Shown in pieces: positions 45,040-55,734 of a stretch of 64,000 nucleotides of DNA (the first letter of the stretch is position 1; every line of letters starts with the position of its first letter). Under the pieces are notes generated by a model. That model worked only from the letters and a program-made list of their open reading frames with translations. It had not been told where the DNA came from and ran no database searches. The position numbers and the translations under genes were made by a program. The stretch lies in the NCBI RefSeq assembly GCF_042453785.1, contig NC_091665.1, forward strand, positions 985,001 through 1,049,000. The letters are read 5' to 3'. This DNA is from Malus domestica. Lineage: Eukaryota; Streptophyta; Magnoliopsida; Rosales; Rosaceae.

Positions 45040-47584
45040 TCACAAATTACCAGATGATCCACCAGTATGCTGATGCACTTGAGTTGCATTTCCTGCATCC
45101 CTCAATCCTCTCTTGCAATCAACCCACTCAGAACTTGCATCTTCTTTGGAACTGTTTTGGGCGCTTGTTGGTTCTCCATTCCTCAACCCAGAAAACTCTG
45201 TAGCTTTTGTTTCTTCACAAGCCTGAGGCATCTGAAGAAGAGATGTTAGACTATTATTCACTGCAACAGAAGATTCATGACTCGGTTCCACTGGTACATC
45301 AGGCGATTCATTTTGATATTTATGGGCAGAAAGGAGGGATGAGCGGCAGAGTGGACAAGTGCTGTGGGTAGAAAGCCAGCTGTCAATGCAATCAATGTGA
45401 AATGTATGGCCACAGGATGGTATCTGTTGAAGTCTATCCTCCGCTACATAGTCACCCAGGCATACTGAGCATCTGCAAAAAAATACAAAAGGTGCCTCAT
45501 TTGTTGAGAGAAAGCTTAAGATTTGAAGGCACTATTTTCATCTAAAAATAGCACACTATACTGGAAGTAAATTTGAAGCTATTGTAAACCACTGCAAACA
45601 CATCATGCTAAATATAAAATTATGGACAATAAGCGTTCTAGTTTAAATATGATAAATTATTCCAAAGTCTAAACAACCACAAGATGTCACCATCACCGTT
45701 ACTTTCCTATTTTGTTTTGTTTTATAGTAATATCCTGAAAATATAATTCCTTATCATCAAGTTTCAGTACCGATGAGAAATCAAGGTAGGAGTGAGGGGT
45801 TGTGTGGTTGGTATAATTGCATCAAAGGAAAATGATTCAGAGAAATTAAATCATACTTATTTGGAAACTAAAGCCTATGCCTCAAACAATTTGATTTTGC
45901 ACAAACAATCATTCACATAAGTCATTCCTATAGCCTTGTCTGTTTTAATATTCCTTCTTACGGATTTTCATACAGCCGATCCCACTTGGTGGGATAAGGC
46001 TTGGTTTTTGTTGTATGAAGTACATACACTCATTGTTTCACAACTCTTGTGATGTAGGACAATAAGAAGGGATAGATAAATAGAATAGAACTCACTCAGG
46101 CCTGTGGCATCACACCAAAGGTGTATTGAATCACTCCAATAGAGAAGTTAGAAAAATTCCGGCATCACATGGGCCTTCAACTTGACGCGGAAGATGCCTT
46201 GGAATCACTCCAAGGTTGTTGTGCTTCACACACAAGCAGGAAACCTAGAATTTCTGTTCTCTAACATTTAAAAGCTTACAAAGTAGCCCCTTTTATAGGC
46301 TAATTGGTACATGGATCTGGAAAGATTCGCATTATTATCCTTAGGAATTCTGAAGACTAATTTGTGGATAGTCATCTTGTCAACTTACTATATCACTCTT
46401 GTCTCTTTCTGTGGCATAATATGAGATTACTTAGAACAACATAATGACCAGTGATCTCACTACTGGAGTCAAATCTCCACACACGAAAAAATGTCAATAA
46501 CTCATTGCTATCATATTGAAATCAATGAAATGTAAAAACAGTAGCTTTTAAAATGTTATAATCAACTGAAAACTAAAAGATCAGAAAATATAAAAATAAG
46601 TAGCTCCATATGATTCTTTATTGTATTACACAAGACAAATTGTTAATGCTCATCAGGAAACATCCAAATATGGACCCTTTGCTTCGGTAAAGTTCTTCCA
46701 GGCTTGAAGAATGATATTTACACTATGAATCAATGATATTCCTTTTTGGCGACTACCAAACATAGCATATGTCAAGAAGGATGAACCGATACGCAAGCTA
46801 TAACTTTCTATTATCCCCGCACCAAAAACTGTACTTAAAATACCAAACTTGACCTCATCTATATTGCTTTTACCATGTTCAATGAAAAGCATTTCTGTCA
46901 ATTTCAAATTCTAATCATATTAGAACTCATCGTCTATATTGCTTTTACTGAAGATATCATGTTGAAAGCCAAGCTGATAATTTTCTTATCACCTTGGCCC
47001 ACAATTCAGTTACCGTATCATTCAAATGATAATTCCATTGATTGATTCCATGTTTCCAGGATACTGAAACAATCGATTGAATTCCCATTCCTCAAAGTTA
47101 AATAATAAAAACAAAAAATTAAAAAAAAAGGCAATATTAACTAAGAATTAAGGAAAGAAAAAGAAACCCCACTCACTGTGTATCTCTGACGGAGAAGCTC
47201 TCCTTATATACAATAATGGGCAGCATCTCCCTGAGCTCTTTCTTCAACCCCAACTCAACCTGACAGTTGCAGGCAGGAAGCCAATTTAAGAAACATATAT
47301 AAATGGAAGAATGAATGAAAGAATGAGGTAACACTTACAGTGTGATTCCCCGGAGGCGGAAGAGATGTTGTCGTTCGGAGGGAGGACCAACTGAGGCGTC
47401 GAGGGCGAATATAGAACAAGTAGAAGACGAAAAGGAGGATGAAAGTGAACAAGATGGGGATGCAAAACACCAAGAATTGGTACATCTTGAACCAACTTTC
47501 CTCCCTTGATGATGATGACTTACTGTTGTTACAAGATTCTGAATTAGCAGAAGACGACCTCGGATATACATGATTATAACACAT
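45040..47584 (-). CDS. RING-H2 E3 ubiquitin ligase, ATL7/ATL59-like
   Basis: Three exons on the minus strand (47584-47339, 47259-47177, 45472-45040) join in frame to give 253 residues. A Ser/Asn-rich head is followed by one membrane span (about 34-60), then RPRRLSWSSLR. The next stretch, ELGLKKELREMLPIIVYKES, is strongly conserved in ATL7/ATL59. The RING-H2 finger has C111, C114, C130, H132, H135, C138, C149 and C152 (starting CSVCLGDY), which matches the C-X2-C-X15-C-X-H-X2-H-X2-C-X10-C-X2-C spacing of ATL proteins. It would transfer ubiquitin from an E2 at a membrane. The tail is Ser/Glu-rich and disordered. The first exon break follows NHT (phase 0), and the second splits the Gln before C111. 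Intron 2 (1.7 kb) holds repeats. Which Arabidopsis ATL is the true orthologue is not settled. Confidence 0.92.
45961..46013 (+). repeat. RTE LINE tail in ATL intron 2
   Basis: GATTTTCATACAGCCGATCC, then CACTTGGTGGGATAAGGCTT and a TTG-like tail match the 3' end of the LINEs at 12861-18476. Only about 50 bp is left, so it is a severely 5'-truncated insertion. Confidence 0.7.
46653..46907 (-). other. Unrecognised 84-codon frame in ATL intron 2
   Basis: The frame (MKLTEMLFIEHGKS...) is open and of mixed composition, but I recognise no family. It lies in the second ATL intron on the same strand. It may be a decayed captured fragment or chance. Confidence 0.2.
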
Positions 47585-48745
47585 CCTTCCTTCTTCACTA
47601 CAAATTTAATCTAATCGAATCGAATCTGATTATTACTAATATCTTGAGAAATGGCTAATACTTATGATAACTGGACAAGTAGAAGTTTAATTTGGACAAA
47701 ACCCAAAACCCAGAAGAGAGAAGATTTGTCTAATGGAAGTGTACACAGACAGTCTACAGATTCAGAGAGAAAGAAGCAAAGAAGGAAGGGCAGGCAAGTG
47801 GGAAGTGACAAGTAGGAAGTGAAGAGGCAGGTAGGCTGGCAGATCTCATCTACGGATACGATACGATGACGGTCAAAACTCAAAAATATTCAAGACACAA
47901 AGAGCGTATCAAACTTAAGGGCGGTAATTGCTCGGGTTATCATGCAATTGGCAGTTTAAAAGTATTTTTACACTGGAAATGAATTGTCCGAACCATTGGC
48001 ATTAAAAAAAAATTGAGAAAAATTAATATCATGTATAATTTCAAACTCTCCTAAGTTTAGATATTTTCTCATTTTTCTGTGCTTTGTTTTTAATTTTTTT
48101 CTAAATGAATAACATAGACCGTTGGATTATAAGTTTTTGCAACCCAACACCCCAGGTTGTGCCACGTGGGCTCAACCCTTTTTTACATTTTTTTTCTAAA
48201 TTAAAAAAGATAGATTAACAAGGACCATCAAATCTAAGAAATCCAACGGCCCACATGAAAGACAGATTAATGTGGCCTGCAATGCCAAGCCCCGCAGACA
48301 CTTTTTGGTCAGTCACTCTCCCCTAATCACAAGTGCAGGCCATGCACCCAACGCAAAATAAAATAAAACGTGTCTAATGCCAACATATCGTTAGATCACC
48401 TCAAGCAAAGCCTCAAGCCATTTTACCCCAACTACTTGGTCCATGGGAGTTAAGCCCATCCAATAGGTGGGCAATTGGCATACTTGAGTGTTCATCAGTT
48501 TTGATGGACTAGGATTCTCTCCCTTTACCTAACCCAAGGTGATCATTATCACCCCCTTCATGTCATTGTCATGTGTCAATTTAACTATCCATAATTGCCT
48601 ATGCATTTAATTAAATATTTTATGAAAAAGAAAAACAATTGAATGACTTAAAAATAAAACTTACCATTTATTCTTTCATCTATATCTCACCTACTTGATT
48701 TGATTTTTTTTTTTTAACAAGCAATATTATGGTAGGGGAGTGGAC
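47585..48745 (-). other. ATL upstream region and spacer
   Basis: The minus-strand region above 47584 holds the ATL leader and promoter. No clear TATA box can be fixed. From about 48000 to 48740 the sequence is AT-rich with no gene. Confidence 0.4.
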
Positions 48746-48748
48746 TAA

Positions 48749-49123
48749 GGGGCGGTTTGAGAGTGAGGTGCTTAAAAAAAAAACACCCATGAAAAAAAGC
48801 TGTGAGAGTTTTAGGTGTTTGGTAAACTGAAAAAAAAAAGACTTATTTTGGAAGCTGCTGTGAGAATAAGCTGAAATCAAAGGAAAAAACTGAAGCTGCT
48901 ATTTGCAGCTTTGGAAAACTGGCTTTTTTTCAAATCACACGGAGCTACAGTGCTCCTTTAATGAAAAGACCCACTATCAGACTGCTTTTTTTTCCAAAAA
49001 CACTTTTACAAAAAAGTTTACTAAACACTCTGCTGATTTATTTCACAGCCGCTTATTCTCATAGCACAGCCGCTTATTCTCACAGCAACCTTTTTTCAAA
49101 GCACAGCAATACCAAACCAATCC
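48749..49123. mobile_element. Tourist-like (PIF/Harbinger) MITE
   Basis: The 375-bp element has terminal inverted repeats GGGGCGGTTTGA and, from the right on the minus strand, GGATTGGTTTGG. It is flanked by the 3-bp target duplication TAA (48746-48748 and 49124-49126), typical of PIF/Harbinger. The interior folds back: TGCTGTGAGAATAAGCTG (about 48856) pairs with CAGCCGCTTATTCTCACAGC (about 49066). It has no coding capacity. Confidence 0.7.
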
Positions 49124-49126
49124 TAA

Positions 49127-49603
49127 GCCTCACAATGAGTGAGCCATAATAATGTGATTCGAATTTGTTTTTTGCGAGAATCGAACTTAAGACCTCTCAC
49201 TTATAAGTAATGAGAAATACTACTAGACCCTAGTATTAAGTGACATCTATTTCATTTGATTTGATTTGCTTAGTTTAATTAATTTAGATTAGCATTTGCT
49301 TACACACTTTTTGTGTATGAACACATTTTTTTAGAAAATGAGAATGAGAGGGGAGAGAGGGAGAGAGAGAACATAGGAGGAGTGGGACGTTTCTGTTTTT
49401 GGTATTTTTTTTTTTAATAGTGGAGGTATTTTAACATCACCTATAGATGAGGCTTCAATAAAAAACAGTAAAATTTGAACTTGTGAAATTACATTATTGC
49501 CCATCATATTTTTTTTTTTTGTGATAAAGGACTAATTTGTCTTTTCACCCTCTTTTGGTTGACAAAGAGGATTTCATTAATTAGTAGAGATTTATGTCCA
49601 AAT
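49127..49603. other. Spacer between MITE and Copia element 2
   Basis: AT-rich, with a GAGA-type purine stretch near 49340-49380 and T-runs near 49405 and 49510. No gene. Confidence 0.5.
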
Positions 49604-49922
49604 TATTGGTTTTGATAACCAGAACTTAAGAACCCTAGCAATGCTCTTAAGTATGAAAACTCACATAAAATATTGAACTGTTATTCTCATTAATTTGTTG
49701 AAGGAAGATTACAATTTTAAAGGGAAAATACTGAAAACAAATAACTTCTCTCCCACGATCACATGCTGATTTCGTGGAGATCTCAACCCTAAGCAAACCA
49801 AGCAAACCTAATCGTGGCACAACTTCTACAAACTAGGACTTGTGCTTGACTAAGTCTCTGCATAATTAGTCAGCATTATTTAATTAAAAAACTTAATTAA
49901 AACTTAACTAAAACTCTTAACA

Positions 49923-50789
49923 CCCTCTCTTAAACTAATTTCTACTGAAAAACTGTTTAGGGTTTAGACACCATCACGAAATCTTCATCAGCTTCTTCAA
50001 CCATCACATATCCTGCCAGGTTTTCAACCCACTCCTTCTCAAGATGTTTGAGTGAATGCACTCCAAGTAGCTTCTTCAATTTCTCGAAAATGAGAGTGAC
50101 TTTGTGAGTATATCAGCCAATTGATTTACACTCTTGCAATCCTCGAGCTCAACTATACCATCATTGCACAGATTTCTCAAAAAATGAAAGCGAACATCAA
50201 TGTGCTTACCTCTTCCATGCATTACAGGATTTCTTGATAACTTTATGGCATAAATGTTATCACAGAAAATGATTGTTGAACCCTCTTGCTTGTCACCAAG
50301 TGCTTCTAGCATCATTCTCAGCCAAATAACTTGACATACACATGAGGCAGTTGCCACAAACTCAGCCTCAGTAGTGGATAGGGTCACAATTTGCTGCTTC
50401 TTTGAGGACAATGTAATTGCTCCATAATTTAGCATGAAAACATGTCCTGAAGTACTCTTCCTATCATCAATGTCCCCAGCGTAGTCACTGTCAGTGAAGC
50501 CAACAAAATATGAACCTCCTTGACTATTGTAGAACACTCCATAATCAATTGTTCCCTTTACATATCTCAGAATTCGTTTTGCTGCATTCAAATGCATTTC
50601 AGTTGGTCTCTCCATGTACCTGCTGATGACACTTACACCATACATTAAATCAGGTCGTGTGAAAGTCAAATACATAAGACTTCCCACGAGTTGCTTGTAG
50701 AATGAATTATCCATTGCTACTCCATTGATATCTTTACATAACTTCAATCCAGGCTCTAATGGTGTTCCAATCTCTTTACAATCAGCCAT
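49923..50789 (-). pseudogene. RNase H of Copia element 2
   Basis: An open frame of 237 codons (50076-50789) contains YKQLVGSLMYLTFTRPDLMYG, MHLNAAKRILRYVKGT, GFTDSDYAGDIDDRKSTSG, TLSTTEAEFVATASCVCQV and FCDNIYAIKLSRNP, and ends QLADILTKSL. All RNase H acidic positions are visible. It continues in another frame to the LTR. The start is the RT/RNase H join, not a real initiation codon. Confidence 0.85.
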
Positions 50790-51010
50790 TTTAAACTTCT
50801 AAAAGATTTCCTATGCATATTTCTTCTGACAAATAAAATTCCCATCAGCCTTTTGAATGACTTCAACTCCCACAAAATAACTCATAAGCCCGAGATCAGT
50901 CATCTCGAATTCCTCCATCATAGACTTCTTGAACTCTTCCATCATCTCAACATTGTTACCAGTATATATCAAATCATTGAAATATAAGCAAAGAATTAAC
51001 ATTTTACATA
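50790..51010 (-). pseudogene. C-terminal RT remnant of Copia element 2
   Basis: LCLYFNDLIYTGNN carries the catalytic box, but the YVDD motif reads YFND, so the first catalytic Asp is lost. It is followed by FEMTDLGLMSYFVGVEV. The N-terminal side is cut by the inserted LTR at 51011. Confidence 0.8.
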
Positions 51011-51975
51011 TGTTTGTACCATATTTGACCAATCCTGAAACTACTGAGCACCGGTCAACGTTATACCGTCAAGGACCCAGAAGAGTTTCCCTCCAACCAA
51101 AAGGCCAATCACAGCGGGACACATGTCGACATCAGAAGCCAATCATAGCACGACACGTGTTAACATCAGAAGCCAATCACAATACGACACGTGTCAATGT
51201 CAGAATGAAACTAGAAACTCTATTCTATAAATAGAGATCATTCTCTCACAATATTTCCTAATGTCATTTGTACTAAATCATTCACTAGTACTCACTAAAG
51301 GAGAGCTTGAACCAATGTACTTGTGTAAACTCTTCACAATTAATGAGAACTTCTCTACTCCGTGGACGTAGCCAATCTGGGTGAACCACGTACATCTTGT
51401 GTTTGCTTCCCTGTCTCTATCCATTTACATACTTATCCATACTAGTGACCAGAGCAATCTAGCAAAGGTCACAAACTTAACACTTTATGTTGTACCAAAG
51501 TCCCCACTAATTTTATGCATCAACATTTGGCGCCGTCTGTGAGAACGACACTTATTCCCACTATTTTCAGCTTTGTTAAGGTGGTTTCCACCATTCGTAC
51601 ACTTTCTTTTGATCAGGCATCCCTTTCCAACATGGGGAGCGAAGGAAGCCACAACACACAGAATGACACCCCTCTTGCACCTAGTGTGAAGCAACGAAAG
51701 AAAGAACAAAAGAAGTTTGCCCTTCAGGCTAAAGTCGATAAGCTGGAAGCTCAGAACAATAAGATAGCGATGAAGAATGAGATCCTCTAAGAGCAATATG
51801 AGAAGGTCTTCGAGATGCTCCACGAGGCTAGGTATATTAAACACACGAGCTCATCACCCATGTGGAAGTCAACCATCAACTGGGTGCCCCCCCAACACGG
51901 AGGGTCATTTGCCCTCGACATGGGTATTCCTGTTGAAGAGCGAGCTACTCATCGAAATGGTGATCAACATGAGAC
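51011..51975 (+). mobile_element. Gypsy-type LTR, primer site and start of gag, truncated
   Basis: A full 515-bp LTR (51011-51525, TGTTTGTACC to CATCAACA) of the family seen at 3792-4306 is followed by the primer site TTTGGCGCCGTCTGTG (51526). After it comes a short gag-like frame from about 51633, MGSEGSHNTQND, then a Lys/Gln-rich helix, KVDKLEAQNNKIAMKNE, with a stop at 51788. The element breaks off near 51975, where Copia RT resumes, and no second LTR or target duplication is found. It fixes the orientation and primer of this LTR family for the whole window. Confidence 0.8.
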
Positions 51976-52382
51976 TTCTCATTGACTTTGGTTCTGAAGA
52001 CCCATTTGACACCAATAGCTTTGTGTCCCTTAGGCAAATGTGTCAGCTCCCATATATTGTTCCTTTCAATGAACCTTATTTCACTTTCCATCGCATATTT
52101 CCACTTCACTTCCTTTGAAGCCTCTTCAATAGTGATTGGATCACTGTCTACAAACAGTGCAAAATGAGCATTGTCATCATCTGAGCTTGTGTAGCTTGTA
52201 TCGTAATCCATCATCCAAGCTGGCCTCTTTCTCGAACATTCACCCCTTATATTGTATCTCTTTTCTTCAACTTGTAGTGGTACTTCTTCAATTTGAGGTG
52301 AGGTTTGAGCCATGGTGTTTTCACCATCAAATTCATCATCAACTTGTATATGTTGCATGGTTGTTTTGTTTGTAGAACAACT
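51976..52382 (-). pseudogene. N-terminal RT region of Copia element 2
   Basis: Contains the linker (EEVPLQVEEKRYNIRGE) and the RT start WKYAMESEIRFIERNNIWEL, then GVKWVFRTKVNEKS. The next ~110 residues of RT, including the DVKSAFLNG-type motif, are missing because of the insertion and an accompanying deletion. Confidence 0.8.
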
Positions 52383-53450
52383 TCATTTTGCATTCTCATC
52401 AAACACCACATCTCGACTAATAATGATCTTCTTAGTTTCAAGATTGTATAACCTGTAAGCTTTGGATACATCACTTACACCAAGAAACACACACTTTTCA
52501 CCTTTGTTGTCCAATTTCTTCCTTTTCTCATTAGGAATGTGTGCATATGCTATGCACCCAAACACCTTGAAATGCTCTGCAGATGGCTTTCTCCCATTCC
52601 AAGCCTCTTGGGGTGTCATGTTTTTAACAGAAAATGTGGGACTTCTATTAAGAACATGAACTGCCCAAAGAACTGATTCAGCCCAAAACTGTTTTGGAAC
52701 TTCTCCTTTTGCTAGCAAGGTTCGAACCATGTTGAGTATGGTTCTATTTTTCCTCTTCGAGACCCCATTTAGTTGCAGCGTGTAGGCTATAGTAAGCTGC
52801 ATTTTCATTCTACTTTCATCACACAAGGCTTCAAATTCTTTCGAACAAAACTCTCATCCACGGTCAGTACGCAAGCACTTGATTTTCTTCTCAGATTCAT
52901 TCTCGACAAGAGCCTTGAAGCTCTTGAATGTATCAAATGCCTCTTATTTCTCATGCAAGAAATACACCCATGTTTTTCTATTGAAATCATCAATAAACAA
53001 GATAAAATACCTCTTCCTTCCATTTGAACGTGGATTGATTGGTCCACATAGGTCCGAGTGAACCAATTCCAAAACTGAGTGAGCCCTTGTTGCTTTCCCA
53101 CTTGGAAGTGTTTCTCTTAGTTGTTTTGTTATGACACACTTCTCACAGACCTTAGTTTGGTTTGTGATTTTGGGCAAACTAGTCACCATCTTTTTCTGAT
53201 AGAGTGTTCTTAGTCCATTGAAGTGCAAGTGACTAAACATGTGATGCCACAACCATGTTTCATCATTTTCCTTTGCAACCATACAGGTGTTTACACTATT
53301 AAGCTTCAACGAGAACAACCTGTTTGGTGATATCTTCACCACAGCGATAGAGCCTCTCCTTGGATCATATATTTCACATTCTCCTTGAAATATAGTGATC
53401 TTATACCCTTTATCTTGAAGTTGTCCAACACTTAGAAGGTTTGTTTTCAA
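52383..53450 (-). pseudogene. Integrase of Copia element 2
   Basis: Two frames carry the pre-integrase LWHHMFSHLHFNGLRTLY and CEKCVITKQ, then VLELVHSDLCGPINPRS and YFILFIDDFNRKTWVYFLHEK. After a frame change the second part has TAYTLQLNGVSKRKNRTILNMVRTLL and FWAESV. The usual GV(A/S)ER reads GVSKR, so the catalytic Glu is replaced by Lys. Confidence 0.83.
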
Positions 53451-53956
53451 ATTAGGAATGAAAAAGACATTTGAAATTGTCTCAAAGAGATCATTTTTGG
53501 TCTTGATTTGAATCTCTCATTTTCCCATCACGTTCACTGTTGACTTGTCTCCAAAGCTTACAATTGTATGAAAGCTTTCATCCAAATTAACAAAGGATGT
53601 TTACACCCACTCATGTGATTGCTGCAACCAATGTCCACATACCAAGTCTCCTGGTCAAAGTTCTTCATAACATGAAATGCCATCAACGGTGTTTCTTCCT
53701 CATTTTTCTCAATAAAATTTGACTTCTCTCCCTTCTCCTTAAGAAGCTTGGTGTAGCACTCATTTATGTAGTGCCCATAGTTACCACATCTGTAACATTC
53801 AACTTGTGATTTGTCAAACTGCTCTTTGCCTTTGCCTTGACGATCATCTTCTTTCTTGGAAACATAAGATGATTTGCTATCATCTCTATTCCCAAACCTT
53901 CAACCATCTCGATTTCCTCGACCTCCTCTTCCACGACCACATCCACCTCTTCCACG
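53451..53956 (-). pseudogene. Zinc knuckle and protease of Copia element 2
   Basis: A CCHC knuckle (CYRCGNYGHYINEC) is intact. The protease site that should read D-S/T-G reads VDIGCSNHM, so the active-site triad is altered. Several stops interrupt the frame. Confidence 0.75.
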
Positions 53957-54643
53957 TCATTTTCCTCCTCTTGAACTTGAAGATTCAGTGAAGGTGGAAA
54001 CCTTAAAAGCTTGCTCTTGGGAGCCTCCACGGTTGAGCTTTTGCTCATGAACAAACAAGGAGCTTTGTAGCTCATCAATTGAGATATCCTCTATGTCATT
54101 TGACTCCTCAATTGAGCATACCACGTAGTCGAACTTAGGAGCCATTGATCTTAAGATTTTCTCCATGACTTCATTGTCTTCAATCTTGTGACCATGGATT
54201 CTCATCTTGTTAGCCATTGACATAGCTTTTCCAATATACTCATTCACAGATTCTCCATTCTTCATTTGAAGAGTCTTAAAGTCTCTTCTTATGGCTTGAA
54301 GCTGTGCTCACTTCACCTTTTTCGATCCTTGGTACTTTTTCTTCATTGACTCCCATATTTGGTGAGAGGTATCCTTCTCGAGAATGGTTTCAAGAATGGA
54401 TCTATCAATCGCCTGGAATAGGTAATTCTTTACCCTTAAATCTTTCAGTTTCAGTTCATCAACCTTCTTTTGTTGTGTCGTTGTCAAGATATCTTCAGGT
54501 ATGTCAATTCCCGCTTCCACAAGGTCAAAGTACTCTTTGGACCTTAGGAAATTTTCCATTAACATGCTCCAAAGGTCGTAATGACCATCGAACTTAGGAA
54601 TGGCTGGTTGCACGAAGCTTTCAGTTGCTTTCTCACTTGACAT
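53957..54643 (-). pseudogene. Gag of Copia element 2
   Basis: Starts MSSEKATESFVQPAIPKFDG, then YDLWSMLMENFLRSKEYFDL and QIWESMKKKYQGSKKVK. After one stop (at about 54308-54310) the frame continues as MKNGESVNEYIGKAMSMANK and EKILRSMAPKFDYVVCSIEE. This is the UBN2/DUF4219-type Gag common in plant Copia. One stop divides an otherwise clean frame. Confidence 0.83.
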
Positions 54644-55009
54644 TGTTTCTTGCTTTGCAAGTTCACTTTCTCACTTGTGTTTCTTTCTGAGATCCTTAAA
54701 AACTGGCTTTGATAACCAAAACTTAAGAACCATAGCAATGCTCTTACGTAAAATATTGAATTGTTCTTCTAATTAATTTGTTGAAAGAAGATTACAGTTT
54801 TAAAGGGAAAATACTGAAAACAAATAACAACTTCTCTCCCCTGATCACAGGCTGATTTCGTGGAGATCTCAACCCTAAGCAACGGAAGCAAACCTAATCG
54901 TGGTGAACATCATCATCCACGACTCCTACAAACTAGGACTTGTGCTTGACTAAGTCTCTACATAATTAGTCAGCATTATTTAATTAAAACTTAACTAAAA
55001 CTCTTAACA

Positions 55010-55192
55010 CAAATCATACAAGTTTGGTATATGCTTATGAGTTTTGTGAATGTCCAAATCATTGAGGGACCATTGCTTAAATAGGTTAAAGTTGAAAAAC
55101 CATTTCTTGAGTTGGATTAAAGTTGAGGGACCAATGGTAATGGATTTTTAGTTGAGGGACCATGGCTACACGTTTTGATGAGTTGAGGGACT
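55010..55192. other. Spacer with repeated GTTGAGGGACC motif
   Basis: The motif TTGAGGGACCAATGG or close variants recurs about four times here and continues beyond the Cassandra LTR (55486-55560), which is inserted in the array. No gene. Confidence 0.5.
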
Positions 55193-55485
55193 TGTCACAG
55201 CCCAACCCCAGGCTCCACCACATCTCAGGGTCGTCTCCGCTGTAGCACGATATTATCCACTTTGGGCTCCGACCACGCCTTCACAGTTTTGTTTCTGGGA
55301 ACTCACGCGAGCAGAACTTCCCAGTAGGTCACCCATCCTGAGAATGCTCTGGCCCCTTTCTCGCTGAACTTCGAAGTTCCTACAGAACCTGAAGCTAGTG
55401 AGCTCCCAAATGACCTCGTGCTAAAGGAGGTGAGCATGCACATATAAGGCATAGAGGATCCACTCCCCTAGGTGATGATCTAACA
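55193..55485 (-). mobile_element. Cassandra solo LTR with 5S rRNA-derived domain
   Basis: A 293-bp sequence with termini TGTCACAGCC and ATCTAACA is flanked by GGACT and GGACC (near-match 5-bp duplication). On the minus strand the block from about 55390 down to 55303 resembles the 3' two-thirds of plant 5S rRNA: GAACTTCGAAGTTCAGCGAG, then AGGATGGGTGACCTACTGGG and AAGTTCTGCTCGCGTG. This domain is the hallmark of Cassandra TRIM elements, whose LTRs carry 5S internal RNA polymerase III promoter boxes. Only one LTR is present. I identify it from the 5S domain and general knowledge of the family. Confidence 0.85.
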
Positions 55486-55734
55486 GGACCAATGGTAATG
55501 AATTTTTAGTTGAATGACCATTGCTCCAATTAAGTTAAAGTTAAGAGACTATTGCTACAATTTTGGATTTTTAATAAAATATCATCCATATTCTATTTTG
55601 GGTTTTTTTTTTTATATTTAGAAATCTGAATTTGTCTCTTGTACTAGAAATTTATTTAAAACATAATATTTATTCAATTTAACATAATTTTACTATTGTA
55701 TTCATATTGTGCTACTAATTGCTACTGAAATGTT

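Larger units (their letters stand above)
49604..55009 (-). mobile_element. Second Ty1-copia element, decayed, minus orientation
   Basis: LTR-like repeats lie at 49621-49922 and 54718-55009, starting TGTTAAGAG on the minus strand, with a purine tract AAGAGAGGG before the left one. A primer site, TGGTTATCAAAGCCA (minus, 54704-54718), adjoins the right one. The outer flanks carry CAAAT (49599-49603 and 55010-55014) as target duplication. Gag to RNase H are present in pieces with stops and frameshifts. The reverse transcriptase core is replaced by a Gypsy-type fragment (51011 to about 51975). The LTRs differ by several indels, so it is older than the Copia element at 18556. Confidence 0.88.
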
